Source: Candidatus Levyibacteriota bacterium (GTDB taxonomy: Bacteria > Patescibacteriota > Microgenomatia > Levybacterales > UBA12049). From it: a stretch of 42,941 nucleotides of DNA. Position numbers and translations under genes: made by a program. The stretch is from assembly GCA_009695045.1 (NCBI GenBank), contig SIBS01000001.1, positions 1 to 42,941 of the forward strand, written 5' to 3'. The notes under the pieces were generated by a model that made no database searches, was not told where the DNA came from, and worked only from the letters and a program-made list of their open reading frames with translations. Positions 17,233-29,422 of this stretch are shown one piece after another. Position 1 is the stretch's first letter. Every line of letters begins with the position of its first letter.

Positions 17233-18819
17233 TTATTTTTCAATATAATGAACCAATTTATAAATACTAACTACGCTAAAATCCCATTTTTCTGCAATTT
17301 CAGCTCTCCCAAATCCAGCAATCTCCCACAAGGATGATCCCAAAGGGCTACATGATTGTTCACAAATAACTAAAAGTTGATCTGTTACAGTATGCCTTTG
17401 TAAATCATTTTGAAAATTTTCTATAACTACTGGCCTATGATTTATAATTTCAAAGAAATACCGATATCCATGATCAGAGTTTCCTTGAGAAATTAAAGCA
17501 AAATTAAATGACTTATTATTTGTTTTAGAAATAACAAAATCTGCAATTCTTTCTACCTGATCCTTTTGTTTATTTGCTAAAAAACGAAATGGCATTCCTG
17601 AGATATTTAAATAAAATAAAACTGAAAAAATAATTAATGCAAATATTTTTTCAATAAATCTTTTTTTATTGAAATTAAAAGGTATTAAAGACTTACTCCA
17701 TATTACATAAATTAAATTCCCAACCAAAAAAAATGGCAATGGAAACATAAATTGAAAATAATAATCATAAATTGGTTTATTATAAAAACCAAATAACAAA
17801 ATTCCTACCGTCCCCCAAATTAAAATAATACTCATTTTTAAGAAAGCCTCATTTCTTTTCTGTATAGTTTTACTATATTGATATAAAAACAATCCAAGAC
17901 TTGCAATAATAAGCATTATGGTGAAATAAAACCAAAAAGCTAAATAAGAATTTGTAGCAATATTCACTTGTTCAGGTGGAGGAAAAGCTGTAATAAGCCT
18001 ACTAAATAATCTAAATAAAACGTTTCCTATTGTTTGAACAAAATGATTACTTACTCCAGTTCCACTCGAGTGAAAAATAAATTTATATATACTTTGTATA
18101 TTTAAAAAATTATGCCTGACCTCAAATAATAAAAATGGAGATATACTAATTATAAATCCCCCAAATATATACAAATTTTGAGATAATAATTTTTTTAATA
18201 AAAAGATATAGCTTTTTGATTTATTAATAAATATATTGATAAAAAAAATATATAAAAAAACAGTAAATCCTAAAAAAGTAATAATATAATGAAGCTGTAT
18301 TCCTATTCCTAATAAAAGACCAGTTATGAAAAATAATTTTCCAGAATTATTTATTGATGCTTTATAAAGAAAATAAATAATAAGAATGGAGAAGAAGGGT
18401 AAGAGATTGGGATTCCATGAAGATCGTGAATATGCTATAACAACCGGAGATATAGAATATAATAATGCAGATATTAATCCGACTTGTCTATTAAAAAATA
18501 TGCTTCCAATTCTATAAATTAAATATACTGTTGCAACTCCAAATAGTCCAACCATTACTGCAGGACCTACGGGATCATAATTAAATAACCATAAAAATGG
18601 ACTTATGAAATAATAATAAATTGGACCAAGAAAAAAACCACCCACAGATGAGGTTGGTCCAAGAAGTGTTAATTTACCATGTAAGATATTATATGCTACT
18701 AAAACATCTCTGCCTTCGTCACCCAAGAAAGTCATATAATCAGATATTTTATAAAACCTTACAAATGCAGCTAATGAGATTATTGCTAAAATTATAAAAT
18801 TATTTTTAATAATTTTCAC
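17233..18819 (-). CDS. GT39-like integral-membrane glycosyltransferase
   Basis: FLGDEGRDVLVAYNILHGKLTLLGPTSSVGGFFLGPIYYYFISPF, many TM helices. GTG start overlaps the upstream gene. Confidence 0.8.
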   Translation of the reverse strand: MKIIKNNFIILAIISLAAFVRFYKISDYMTFLGDEGRDVLVAYNILHGKLTLLGPTSSVGGFFLGPIYYYFISPFLWLFNYDPVGPAVMVGLFGVATVYLIYRIGSIFFNRQVGLISALLYSISPVVIAYSRSSWNPNLLPFFSILIIYFLYKASINNSGKLFFITGLLLGIGIQLHYIITFLGFTVFLYIFFINIFINKSKSYIFLLKKLLSQNLYIFGGFIISISPFLLFEVRHNFLNIQSIYKFIFHSSGTGVSNHFVQTIGNVLFRLFSRLITAFPPPEQVNIATNSYLAFWFYFTIMLIIASLGLFLYQYSKTIQKRNEAFLKMSIILIWGTVGILLFGFYNKPIYDYYFQFMFPLPFFLVGNLIYVIWSKSLIPFNFNKKRFIEKIFALIIFSVLFYLNISGMPFRFLANKQKDQVERIADFVISKTNNKSFNFALISQGNSDHGYRYFFEIINHRPVVIENFQNDLQRHTVTDQLLVICEQSCSPLGSSLWEIAGFGRAEIAEKWDFSVVSIYKLVHYIEK

Positions 18820-20047
18820 TATTTTTTAAATGAGTTTTCCAAATTAATCTATTATAAATAAAATAATTTAGGGGGATTATTAATAATATAATCGTTGGAA
18901 ATAAAATTGCAATTCGAGTTAGAATAGAAAAACCAAAAATATTAATATTTTGCCCAATCAATACTACCCCAATCCATGTTGATACACCTTGGATTAATAT
19001 AGCAATGAATGAAGCTGTATTAAACTTTAATAATCTAATTATAAATGATGATTTATTTTTAATATTTTTAGCGTCACTAAAAGTCCAGATATTATTCAAA
19101 AGAAAATTTGAAAGTATTGCAAATTCAGCTCCAATACTAGTTGCTATCCCTTGGGAGTGGGCAGGCAACTGTTCGATCCCACCCACTAGAATTGACTGAG
19201 TTGTATAAAAAACTGATGCAAGCCATGAACTTAAGCCATAAATAATTGATAATTCCTGTGCAACTACCATAACTATAAAACCAATTCCACCAACTATTAA
19301 AAATTTTATAAATCTTCTTAATTCTATTATTCTTTCTCCGATAACATAGCGCAATAGATTTATAATATATTCAAATGGAGCAATTTTTGAATGACCTTCT
19401 TTTCTATCAGCAAAATGTATCGGAACCTCTGCTATCTTATAACCAGCAAGGATTGATTTATAAAGAAGTGCTACCTGAAATGTATACCCCTGATATGGTC
19501 TAACTTCTTCGCGTATTTTGAGAAATAAATCTTTTTTTATTGCACGCATTCCACCAGTCCAATCATGAATATAAAAACGAAAAGTAATTATTCTTACTAA
19601 TATATTTCCGCATACGGAAAATGCTTTTCTGTGTAATGGCCAATTAATTGGCATCGATCCACCATCGCTATATCTTGTGCCAATTGCTATATCATAACCA
19701 TTTTTTATTTTATCAAGAAACTTAGGTATTTCTCGTGGATCATGTGATAAATCTGCATCTATTTGAACTACTATATCTGCACCCATTTCCTCTATGGCGC
19801 ATGACATTACTCTAATATAGGCTGCTCCTAAACCTTTTTTTTCTCCTACATTTACGCCAAGATTTTTCCATTTCTTTCCAAGTCCCCTGACTATATCTGC
19901 AGTACCATCTGGAGAATTATCATCTGCGACGAGGATATTCATATCATAATCTTTTATTTTGGGAAAAACTTCTTCCTCGAGAATGGCAATAAGTTGCTCT
20001 ATGTTACCCTTTTCATTATATGTTGCTGGTATAACTACTACTTTCAT
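18806..20047 (-). CDS. Dolichol-phosphate mannosyltransferase-like GT2 fused to C-terminal GtrA domain
   Basis: PATYNEKGNIEQLI, VADDNSPDGTADIV, IDADLSHDPREIPKFL; C-terminal FLIVGGIGFIVMVVAQELSI... TM region (GtrA-like). Confidence 0.88.
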   Translation of the reverse strand: MKVVVIPATYNEKGNIEQLIAILEEEVFPKIKDYDMNILVADDNSPDGTADIVRGLGKKWKNLGVNVGEKKGLGAAYIRVMSCAIEEMGADIVVQIDADLSHDPREIPKFLDKIKNGYDIAIGTRYSDGGSMPINWPLHRKAFSVCGNILVRIITFRFYIHDWTGGMRAIKKDLFLKIREEVRPYQGYTFQVALLYKSILAGYKIAEVPIHFADRKEGHSKIAPFEYIINLLRYVIGERIIELRRFIKFLIVGGIGFIVMVVAQELSIIYGLSSWLASVFYTTQSILVGGIEQLPAHSQGIATSIGAEFAILSNFLLNNIWTFSDAKNIKNKSSFIIRLLKFNTASFIAILIQGVSTWIGVVLIGQNINIFGFSILTRIAILFPTIILLIIPLNYFIYNRLIWKTHLKNSENY

Positions 20048-21006
20048 TTTTGTATTTTAAAATATTCTATTGTTTTTTCTAATCCATCTTCAAAAGATAC
20101 TTCTGGTTTCCAATCTAAAAGTTTTTTAGCTTTTGATATATCTGGTTTACGTTTTTTAGGATCATCTTCCGGTAATGTCTCAAATATTATTTCTGAAGAA
20201 GATTCAATTTTATTTTTAATAAACCTTGCTACGTCTACTATATTTCTTTCGTCAGGATTTCCTAGATTAATAACCTCTCCATTAAGATTATCTATAAACA
20301 TTAATTTTAGCAAGCCATTAACTAGATCAGTAATATAGCAAAAGCTTCTTGTTTGCATTCCAGCTCCATACACAGTAATTGGCTCATTTCGCAATGCCTG
20401 ATTAATAAAATTTGAAACAACGCGACCATCATCAATCTGCATTCGTGGACCATAAGTATTAAATATACGAACGATACGAGTATCCATATTATGCTTCCTA
20501 AAAAAAGCAGTTGTAATTGCTTCACCGAAACGCTTTCCTTCATCATATACAGATCTTATGCCTCGAGAATTAACATTTCCGAAATAATCTTCAGTTTGTG
20601 GAGACACCTCTGGGTCTCCATAGATTTCTGATGAAGATGCAAATAAAAATCTCGCATTCTGAGATTTTGCCAACATAAGTAAGTTATAACTCCCAACAGA
20701 ATTAACAAGTAATGTTTCAATAGGAAAATTTATATAGCTACGCTTGCTCTTCTTGTTAGGTGATGCAGGAGATGCAAGGTGAAAAATATAAGATATATTA
20801 TTTAATAAATCTGAGGGAGGGATTTCTGTGGCAAGATCATGATCGAGTAAATGAAAATTATTATTCTTATCTAAATCTTCTATATTTTTCTTATCACCAG
20901 TAATAAAATTATCTATACAAACAACTAAATAGCCTTTTTCCAATAGCTGTCTACATATATAGGAGCCGATAAAACCTGCCCCACCAGCTACAATTACCTT
21001 CTGCAT
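20044..21006 (-). CDS. NAD-dependent epimerase/dehydratase, UDP-glucuronate decarboxylase (UDP-xylose synthase)-like
   Basis: GGAGFIGSYICRQLLEKGY, HLASPASP, SSSEIYGDPEVSPQTEDYFGNVNSRGIRSVYDEGKRFGE, RIFNTYGPRM. Confidence 0.85.
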   Translation of the reverse strand: MQKVIVAGGAGFIGSYICRQLLEKGYLVVCIDNFITGDKKNIEDLDKNNNFHLLDHDLATEIPPSDLLNNISYIFHLASPASPNKKSKRSYINFPIETLLVNSVGSYNLLMLAKSQNARFLFASSSEIYGDPEVSPQTEDYFGNVNSRGIRSVYDEGKRFGEAITTAFFRKHNMDTRIVRIFNTYGPRMQIDDGRVVSNFINQALRNEPITVYGAGMQTRSFCYITDLVNGLLKLMFIDNLNGEVINLGNPDERNIVDVARFIKNKIESSSEIIFETLPEDDPKKRKPDISKAKKLLDWKPEVSFEDGLEKTIEYFKIQK

Positions 21007-21010
21007 AAAA

Positions 21011-22955
<1,945 letters not shown>

Positions 22956-22958
22956 TTT

Positions 22959-24251
22959 CTAGCGCCCAACACCTTTATATACAAAACCTAGATCTTGAAT
23001 TAATTTTGGATCAAAAATATTTCTTGCATCAAGAATTAAAGGGGAACGCATATCTTTCTTTAATTTTTTGAAATCTAAATTTTTAAATTCATTCCATTCT
23101 GTCATTAAAATTAAGATATCTGAATCTTTTATTGCTTCCTGAGCATTTATAGAAAAAGTAACATTTTTTAAAATTATTTTCGCATTTTCCATAGCAATAG
23201 GATCATATGCTTTTATTTCAGCCCCTAACTCTTGCAACGCTTTTATAACCAATAATGATGGTGCATCTCTAATATCATCTGTATCTGGCTTAAATGCTAG
23301 ACCAAGAATGCATACAGTTTTTCTCATTAAAGTATTTCCAAGCATATCTTTTGCTTTATCAACTATTGAATGGATGGCTTCATTATTTACCTCTTCTACT
23401 TCCCTTAAAAGTCGAAAATCATATCCATGTTTTTTAGCTATTGCTATTAATGCTTTTACATCTTTTGGGAAACAACTTCCTCCATATCCACCACCAGCAG
23501 ATAAAAAAGCGCTACCAATGCGACTATCAAGTCCTACAGCTTGTAAAACACTAGGGCCATCTGCTCCAGTTAATTCAGATATTTTAGCAATAGTATTTGC
23601 GAATGATATTTTTGTAGCTAAAAAAGCATTAGAAGCATATTTTATCATCTCAGCGGTTTCTATATTAGAGATCACTCGCTTACCACCAATTGGCCTATGG
23701 AGTTCCGTCATGGTATCACTTGCTTTTTTTGATTCTATGCCAAACACAACTCTATCAGGATTTAACGTATCAGAAATTGCTTGTCCTTCTCTCAGAAATT
23801 CAGGACATGAAGCAATATCGAATTCTACATTTTTAGATTTTACAGACTCAATTATTTTTTTAACTTCTTTATTCGTACCCACAGGCACCGTGCTCTTAGT
23901 TGCGATAATCGTATAGCCATCAATATGTTTACCTATTTTTTCTGCAACCTCAAATACGACAGATAAATCAGCTTCGCCTGTAGTCTTTGGTGGTGTTCCT
24001 ACTGCAATAAAAACAACTTCTGATTCAGGAATTGCCTTATCATAATCTAAAGTAAAAAATAATCGCTTTGCTAATACATTCTTTTTTACTATCTCCTCTA
24101 ATCCTGGCTCATAAATTGGTAGAATTCCTTTTTTTAAATTTTCAATCTTTTCAAAAGTATGACCAATTACCCATACTTTATTACCTAAATCTGCAAATGT
24201 TGCAGCGGTAACAAGACCTACGTATCCATGTCCTACAAAAGTAATTGTCAT
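22959..24251 (-). CDS. ugd: UDP-glucose 6-dehydrogenase
   Basis: FVGHGYVGLVTAATFADLGN, ATKSTVPVGT, CPEFLREGQAI, GGGYGGSCFPKDVKALI. Confidence 0.93.
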   Translation of the reverse strand: MTITFVGHGYVGLVTAATFADLGNKVWVIGHTFEKIENLKKGILPIYEPGLEEIVKKNVLAKRLFFTLDYDKAIPESEVVFIAVGTPPKTTGEADLSVVFEVAEKIGKHIDGYTIIATKSTVPVGTNKEVKKIIESVKSKNVEFDIASCPEFLREGQAISDTLNPDRVVFGIESKKASDTMTELHRPIGGKRVISNIETAEMIKYASNAFLATKISFANTIAKISELTGADGPSVLQAVGLDSRIGSAFLSAGGGYGGSCFPKDVKALIAIAKKHGYDFRLLREVEEVNNEAIHSIVDKAKDMLGNTLMRKTVCILGLAFKPDTDDIRDAPSLLVIKALQELGAEIKAYDPIAMENAKIILKNVTFSINAQEAIKDSDILILMTEWNEFKNLDFKKLKKDMRSPLILDARNIFDPKLIQDLGFVYKGVGR

Positions 24252-25144
24252 AAAGATAACTGTTTTTTTATTATTTTTAAACCTTCCTTAAAAGAATTCA
24301 TCTCGATATCTAGCTTCTTAAGTTTATCACTTTTCATGATTAAATTAAAGGGTCTTTCTGCCCTATTTTTAAAGAATTCTGCACGAGTTGTTGAAAAAAT
24401 TAAATTTTTATCATAACCAAAAATATCTACTATATCTATGCATGCATCATATGGTGTAAGTGACCCATTTCCAACAACATGAAAAATACCGTCTTGCCAA
24501 TTTGAAATAAAAGCATTAATAAATAAAGCAAGATCATCAATAAAAGTTGGCGTAAAATGATGATCAATAACTGCAGAGACCTGCTGCCTAGATTCCAAAC
24601 GCTTCATTATCGAGCGGAAAAAATTATTTCTTATAAAAGATGCTCTATATGGATAGGCTATTCTAAAAATTGCCAATGGAACCATCGCCGCCTTAACTAA
24701 TTTTTCTCCCTCAAATTTTGTCTGACCATACCAATTAATTGGATTTTCTCTATCACCGTCAAAATAAAAATCTTTGGCTCCATCAAAAACAAAATCTGTA
24801 GAAATATAGATAATTTTCTTGCCTGTTTTATTGCATGTATCTACTATATTTCGTGTTCCTTCTACATTTATAGCCCATGCACTACTCGCCAGGGATAAAT
24901 TTTCAATTTTTTCTTTTCTTTCAATATCCTCTTCTCTATCTAGCTCGCATGTATCGATATCTGATTTAGCAACCATATGTAAAACTATAGAGGAATCTGA
25001 TTTTTCAATTGCATTAAAAACTGAGGATCTATCAACAATGTTGATACCAGAGCTACGACTTATATTTTAAAATTCATGATTATTTAATAATTCTGTGATT
25101 CTTGATCAAACAAGCCCATGAAGTCATGTGCCAATTATTCTCAT
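24248..25144 (-). pseudogene. rmlD: dTDP-4-dehydrorhamnose reductase (RmlD)-like, with three in-frame stops near the 5' end
   Basis: Frame from ATG 25144 (ATGA overlap with rmlB stop): MRIIGT*LHGLV*SRITELLNNHEF*NISRSSGINIVDRSSVFNAIEKSDSSIVLHMVAKSDIDTCE..., then open to 24248. Stops: TGA 25124-25126, TGA 25106-25108, TAA 25067-25069. The track's 242-aa ORF (24248-24976) is the remainder. Confidence 0.85.
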
Positions 25145-26154
25145 AAAAATCCATATTGCATATCATAATATTTTTGATATTCACCTTTTTTAACTCTCTG
25201 CCACCACTCCTTATTATCAACATACCATTTAATTGTTTTTTCAAGCCAAATATCAAAAGATAGCTGAGGCTCCCATCCTAATTCATTTTTTATCTTTGAC
25301 CAATTAACATCATATTTTCTATCATGTCCAGGTCTATCTTTTACAAACTCTATGGATGATTCATCTTTATCCATAATTTTAATAATTTTTTTTATTACTT
25401 CTATGTTTGGTAAAAGCTGTGTCATTCCCCCAACAAGATATGTCTCTGCAATTTTTCCCTTTTTTAAAACCATATCTATTGCTCGACAGTGATCTTCAAC
25501 ATGCAACCAATCCCTAACATAGAGACCATCTCCGTAAATTGGCACTTTTTTTCCTTCCAAAAGATTTGTTATTGCTAGAGGAATAAATTTTTCAGGAAAC
25601 ATATAGGGACCAAAATTATTAGAGCAATTAGTAATAGTTATCGGCAACTCATAAGTTTCACTATATGCACGGACTAAATGATCTGATCCTGCCTTAGTTG
25701 CAGAATATGGACTTCTAGGATTGTAAGGTGATTTTTCTGAAAACTTAATATTAGTTTCTAGCTCAATTGACCCAAAAACCTCATCTGTTGAAATATGATG
25801 AAATCTCTTAACATTATTTCTTAAAGCTGCATCTAGCATAACCTGAGTACCTAGCACATTTGTTTTTACAAATTCTGATGGACCCATTATTGACCTATCA
25901 ACATGAGTCTCAGCGGCAAAATGAACAACAATATCCGCTCCAGCCATCGAACTTACAACTAAATTACTGTCTGCAATATCTCCTCTTATAAATATATATT
26001 TAGGATTTTTTTCAATACTTTTAAGATTTTCTAAATTTCCAGCATATGTTAATTTATCAAAATTAATAATGCTATCATTTGGATAATTTTTTATCCAGTA
26101 GAGTATAAAATTAGAGCCAATAAACCCTGCTCCACCCGTAACGAAAAGTTTCAT
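25141..26154 (-). CDS. rmlB: dTDP-glucose 4,6-dehydratase
   Basis: FVTGGAGFIGSNFILYWIKNYP, HFAAETHVDRSI, STDEVFGS, YSATKAGSDHLVRAY. Confidence 0.94.
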   Translation of the reverse strand: MKLFVTGGAGFIGSNFILYWIKNYPNDSIINFDKLTYAGNLENLKSIEKNPKYIFIRGDIADSNLVVSSMAGADIVVHFAAETHVDRSIMGPSEFVKTNVLGTQVMLDAALRNNVKRFHHISTDEVFGSIELETNIKFSEKSPYNPRSPYSATKAGSDHLVRAYSETYELPITITNCSNNFGPYMFPEKFIPLAITNLLEGKKVPIYGDGLYVRDWLHVEDHCRAIDMVLKKGKIAETYLVGGMTQLLPNIEVIKKIIKIMDKDESSIEFVKDRPGHDRKYDVNWSKIKNELGWEPQLSFDIWLEKTIKWYVDNKEWWQRVKKGEYQKYYDMQYGFL

Positions 26155-26174
26155 ATATTATTAATATTTGTGAA

Positions 26175-26903
26175 TTATTTGGAGTCAATTTTTTTTGCCC
26201 AAAAACTATTCGCTTGAAATAAACTTTGAAAAGTTCCGGCATCACTCCAAAATCCATCTAAAGTTGAGTGATTAAGCTTATTATTTCTAATATACTCATT
26301 ATTAACATCTGTTATTTCTAATTCTCCCCTTAATGAAGGAGTTATGTTACGAATATAGTTAAAAACATTTTTATCATATATATAGAGACCAGTAACTGCC
26401 ATGTCGCTTTCGGGATATTTTGGTTTTTCGTCGATTCTTATTACTTTCTGATGATGATTTTTATCAAATATCGCAATTCCAAAACGACTGGGATCATTAA
26501 CTTTTTTTAAAAAAACCATTGCACCATCAGTGAATTCTTTTATTTGATGCGATATGTTTGCATCCGTTGTGTTATCTCCTAGAATAACTGCGATATTCTC
26601 ATTAGATGCAAAATCTTCAGCAAGTAATAACGCATCCGCAATTCCACCATCAGGCTTCTCTTGGTATGCATATTCTAGATGAGTGACGCCAAGTTCTTTA
26701 CCATTTTTCAAAACACCTAAAAACTGCCCTACATGTGGCCCACTTGTAACTATTAGTATTTCAGTAACACCAGCTTTTACAAGTGTCTCAATTGGATAAA
26801 ATATCATTGGCTTATTATACACGGGAAGTAAATGCTTATTAGAAACATGGGTAAGCGGATATAATCGTGTCCCTAGTCCTCCTGCTAAAATAATACCTTT
26901 CAT
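26175..26903 (-). CDS. rmlA: Glucose-1-phosphate thymidylyltransferase-like nucleotidyltransferase
   Basis: MKGIILAGGLGTRLYPLTHVSNKHLLPVYNKPMIFYPIETL, ILGDNTT, RIDEKPKYP. Confidence 0.92.
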   Translation of the reverse strand: MKGIILAGGLGTRLYPLTHVSNKHLLPVYNKPMIFYPIETLVKAGVTEILIVTSGPHVGQFLGVLKNGKELGVTHLEYAYQEKPDGGIADALLLAEDFASNENIAVILGDNTTDANISHQIKEFTDGAMVFLKKVNDPSRFGIAIFDKNHHQKVIRIDEKPKYPESDMAVTGLYIYDKNVFNYIRNITPSLRGELEITDVNNEYIRNNKLNHSTLDGFWSDAGTFQSLFQANSFWAKKIDSK

Positions 26904-26937
26904 AAATTTGTCTATTCTCTAAGAGAGTAATCCTGAA

Positions 26938-27210
26938 TTACGATAAAAAACCACCTGTGATAAAAAATATCACAACAGATATGCCAAGGCTCCCTATGAG
27001 TATATATTCTATCACAATTTTACTTGTCAAGTCATGCATTGCTTTATGATGAATAATACCAAAAAGAACATAAGAAAAAGCAGTAAGTACAATAATGGAT
27101 GCTTGAATCTGTTTATTTTGAGAAAAATTAAGCATAATTATAGTCGAAAAAATAAAAATTAGAAAAAGAGAAATATAATAGCCTATATGATGCTCTGAAT
27201 GTTTAATCAA
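26938..27210 (-). CDS. Small hypothetical membrane protein
   Basis: 90 aa, about three TM segments; ATG overlaps the end of the CAP-domain gene. Confidence 0.6.
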   Translation of the reverse strand: MIKHSEHHIGYYISLFLIFIFSTIIMLNFSQNKQIQASIIVLTAFSYVLFGIIHHKAMHDLTSKIVIEYILIGSLGISVVIFFITGGFLS

Positions 27211-28064
27211 AATACAACTCCCTTACTAATAATTACAATAAATAACAACATTAATCCTAAAAATAAAATATGATCTGAATTATGTCCTACGAAACGAATA
27301 ATTTTTTTATTTTCTATAATAATCATATCTAATGCAAAAATAAAAATAAAGAATAAAAAAATACCATAAGCTAATATTTTTGAAAATGACAGAGTATCTA
27401 AAATTGGAGCTTTTATAATTGATGATGATTTGACCCCTTCTACTGCCTTATTTTGTTTAGCAACGGATTCATTAAATGCAGATTTTCTATCTAAGACTAT
27501 TGGATTCATTCCGCCTAACTCTTCTATTACCAATATCGTAACTTCCCCATCTAGGATACCATCAACTACTGCAAAGCCAACATCTTGAAAGTTTTTGGAT
27601 AATATATTTTCTCGATGAGATTTACTATCCATCCATGCATTTATAACATCTTCTGATGATGTAAATCCCCTAGCTAAATTTTCTCCTGCATAGACATATT
27701 TATATCCAGCTTTTTTAATAAAAAACCAAGGAGTAGTTCCTGATGGAGAAGTATGTGCCCAATAATTTTTAGCGAACATATCTGTCCCCTTCAATGATGC
27801 AGCTTGATTAAGCTCTGCATTAAGTTTAAGAGAAGATAAGCCATTTTGTTGACGCTTTTTATTTGTTAATAAAAGAAGATCTTGGGAAGAAATACCTATT
27901 GACACGCCTAATACTCCTGAATAACTCTTTTTTAAAAATGGGGCATATAAGCTAAATAAAAATAATAGAATAATTAAGAAAAGCAATGATGAATGATGAA
28001 TTATTTTAGGACGATAATTATTCGTCTCCTGAGGCAGAAAAAGGTGGCAGAAAAAACCCTTCAT
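27207..28064 (-). CDS. CAP (SCP/PR1)-domain extracellular protein with TM segments
   Basis: LLLTNKKRQQNGLSSLKLNAELNQAASLKGTDMFAKNYWAHTSPSGTTPWFFIKKAGYKYVYAGENLARGF...SHRENILSKNFQDVGFAVVDG. Confidence 0.9.
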   Translation of the reverse strand: MKGFFCHLFLPQETNNYRPKIIHHSSLLFLIILLFLFSLYAPFLKKSYSGVLGVSIGISSQDLLLLTNKKRQQNGLSSLKLNAELNQAASLKGTDMFAKNYWAHTSPSGTTPWFFIKKAGYKYVYAGENLARGFTSSEDVINAWMDSKSHRENILSKNFQDVGFAVVDGILDGEVTILVIEELGGMNPIVLDRKSAFNESVAKQNKAVEGVKSSSIIKAPILDTLSFSKILAYGIFLFFIFIFALDMIIIENKKIIRFVGHNSDHILFLGLMLLFIVIISKGVVF

Positions 28065-28070
28065 TAAATT

Positions 28071-28079
28071 AGTATATCA
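28071..28079 (-). promoter_or_regulatory. Extended -10 (TGATATACT) 6 nt before the CAP-domain ATG; predicted leaderless start
   Basis: Minus strand: TGATATACT-AATTTA-ATG; -10 sits between the tsaB stop codon and the ATG. Confidence 0.5.
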
Positions 28080-28406
28080 TCAATATTGCGCGTCAACAAT
28101 CGCCCCAATGTTCATATTATTAACCTTTATATTCATCAGATAGGAAAGAGCGTTTCCAATTGCTAATCCCACTCTTAGACCAGTAAATGAACCTGGACCA
28201 ATATCAACTTCTACTGAATGAACATCTAATAAAGATAGATTATTTTCATTCAATATTTCATCTAGTAGAAATAAGACCATCTGATTTTTATTTTTTCCAC
28301 TTTCTTTTTCTTTTTTGAAATCTCTTCCATTAATATTAAGAACAACGATAGTTTTTTTATTATCAGACGTATCAATAAAAAGATTACTCTTCAATAATTT
28401 ATTCAT
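28080..28406 (-). CDS. tsaB: Short TsaB-like tRNA t6A biosynthesis protein
   Basis: LFIDTSDNKKTIVVL...SVEVDIGPGSFTGLRVGLAIGNALSYLMNI; only 108 aa. Confidence 0.82.
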   Translation of the reverse strand: MNKLLKSNLFIDTSDNKKTIVVLNINGRDFKKEKESGKNKNQMVLFLLDEILNENNLSLLDVHSVEVDIGPGSFTGLRVGLAIGNALSYLMNIKVNNMNIGAIVDAQY

Positions 28407-28983
28407 AATTTACCTTTAAAATTCCCTGTCTTAAAATAGTCCATGGATTAACAGAGCAATCAATTACTGTTGATTCTTGTTTCAGGCTACATTCACCATC
28501 AACTATAAAATCTACAAGATTAATAAGGCGAGGATTAATCTCATTTATTAAAAAAGGCGTGGGCTCTCCGTTGAAATTTGCAGATGGACCAAGTATCGGA
28601 ATTGCTGTTTCGCGTATTAAAAATCTAGTTATTTTATTATTTGGAATCCTTACTCCCATAGTATCTCCTCCACCACGCACGAGAGGAGAAATTTTTTCAA
28701 CTTTACAAGGCAAAACAATTGTCAGCGCTCCTGGCCAATAAGGTTCTATTAATTTATCTACAATATTTTTAGAAATAGGATAAAGATAATCTTGTGCCAT
28801 TTTTACAGTATCAACTAAAACAGGAACAGATTTTGTAATTGGTCTTTTACGAATATTAAATAAACGCTTTATACTTTTGGGCTTATTTATATGACAACCA
28901 ACACCAAATGCCGTATCTGTTGGAAAAATAATAATTCCACCTTTATTAAGAATATCTATTGCTTTTTTAAGTTGATTTTCCAT
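28399..28983 (-). CDS. tsaC: L-threonylcarbamoyladenylate synthase (TsaC/YrdC/Sua5)
   Basis: MENQLKKAIDILNKGGIIIFPTDTAFGVGCHINKPKSIKRLFNIRKRP, PILGPSANFNGEPTP. Start at 28983 preferred over 29034. Confidence 0.9.
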   Translation of the reverse strand: MENQLKKAIDILNKGGIIIFPTDTAFGVGCHINKPKSIKRLFNIRKRPITKSVPVLVDTVKMAQDYLYPISKNIVDKLIEPYWPGALTIVLPCKVEKISPLVRGGGDTMGVRIPNNKITRFLIRETAIPILGPSANFNGEPTPFLINEINPRLINLVDFIVDGECSLKQESTVIDCSVNPWTILRQGILKVNYE

Positions 28984-28984
28984 A

Positions 28985-29422
28985 TTAATATTTCCTAATA
29001 ACAACCACTCTCTTACTATCTCCGTCATATTCACAGGAAACTTCCCATCTATACTTTGGCATTTTTTCTTTCAATTTTTCTGACCACTCAATTACAGTTA
29101 CTCCAAACTCATCCTCAATCATCTCATTAAATCCAAAACTAGAAATATTTTTTTCATCATCCAATCTATACAAATCCATATGATAAAAGTGATGGATATT
29201 TCCATTATTAATATCATAAGTGCGAGCAATCATGAAAGTTGGAGATACAATTCTTTGTTGAACACCTATTCCCTTAGCCATGCCCTGAATAAATGTAGTT
29301 TTACCACTCCCCAATGTTCCCCTAAATACAATTATATCTCCAGCTTTTATTTGCTTAGAAAACTTTACGCCAAGATCAATCATCTCTTTTGGTGAAATAA
29401 CAATAAAATTATCTAAAATCAT
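28985..29422 (-). CDS. tsaE: tRNA t6A biosynthesis ATPase TsaE
   Basis: GDIIVFRGTLGSGKTTFIQGMAKGIGV, VSPTFMIARTYD, HFYHMDLYRL, VTVIEWSEKL. Confidence 0.92.
   Translation of the reverse strand: MILDNFIVISPKEMIDLGVKFSKQIKAGDIIVFRGTLGSGKTTFIQGMAKGIGVQQRIVSPTFMIARTYDINNGNIHHFYHMDLYRLDDEKNISSFGFNEMIEDEFGVTVIEWSEKLKEKMPKYRWEVSCEYDGDSKRVVVIRKY

Noticed and set aside
24248-25144. Whole genome using genetic code 25 (TGA=Gly)
   Set aside because: rmlB, sufD, tsaB and the 29419 gene end in TGA, prfB (RF2) is present, and other genes are full length under code 11. The signal is confined to rmlD, where a TAA also remains unexplained.
28080-28406. tsaB as a truncated pseudogene
   Set aside because: N-terminal core is intact and short TsaB proteins are, to my recollection, usual in CPR-like genomes; clean operon context.
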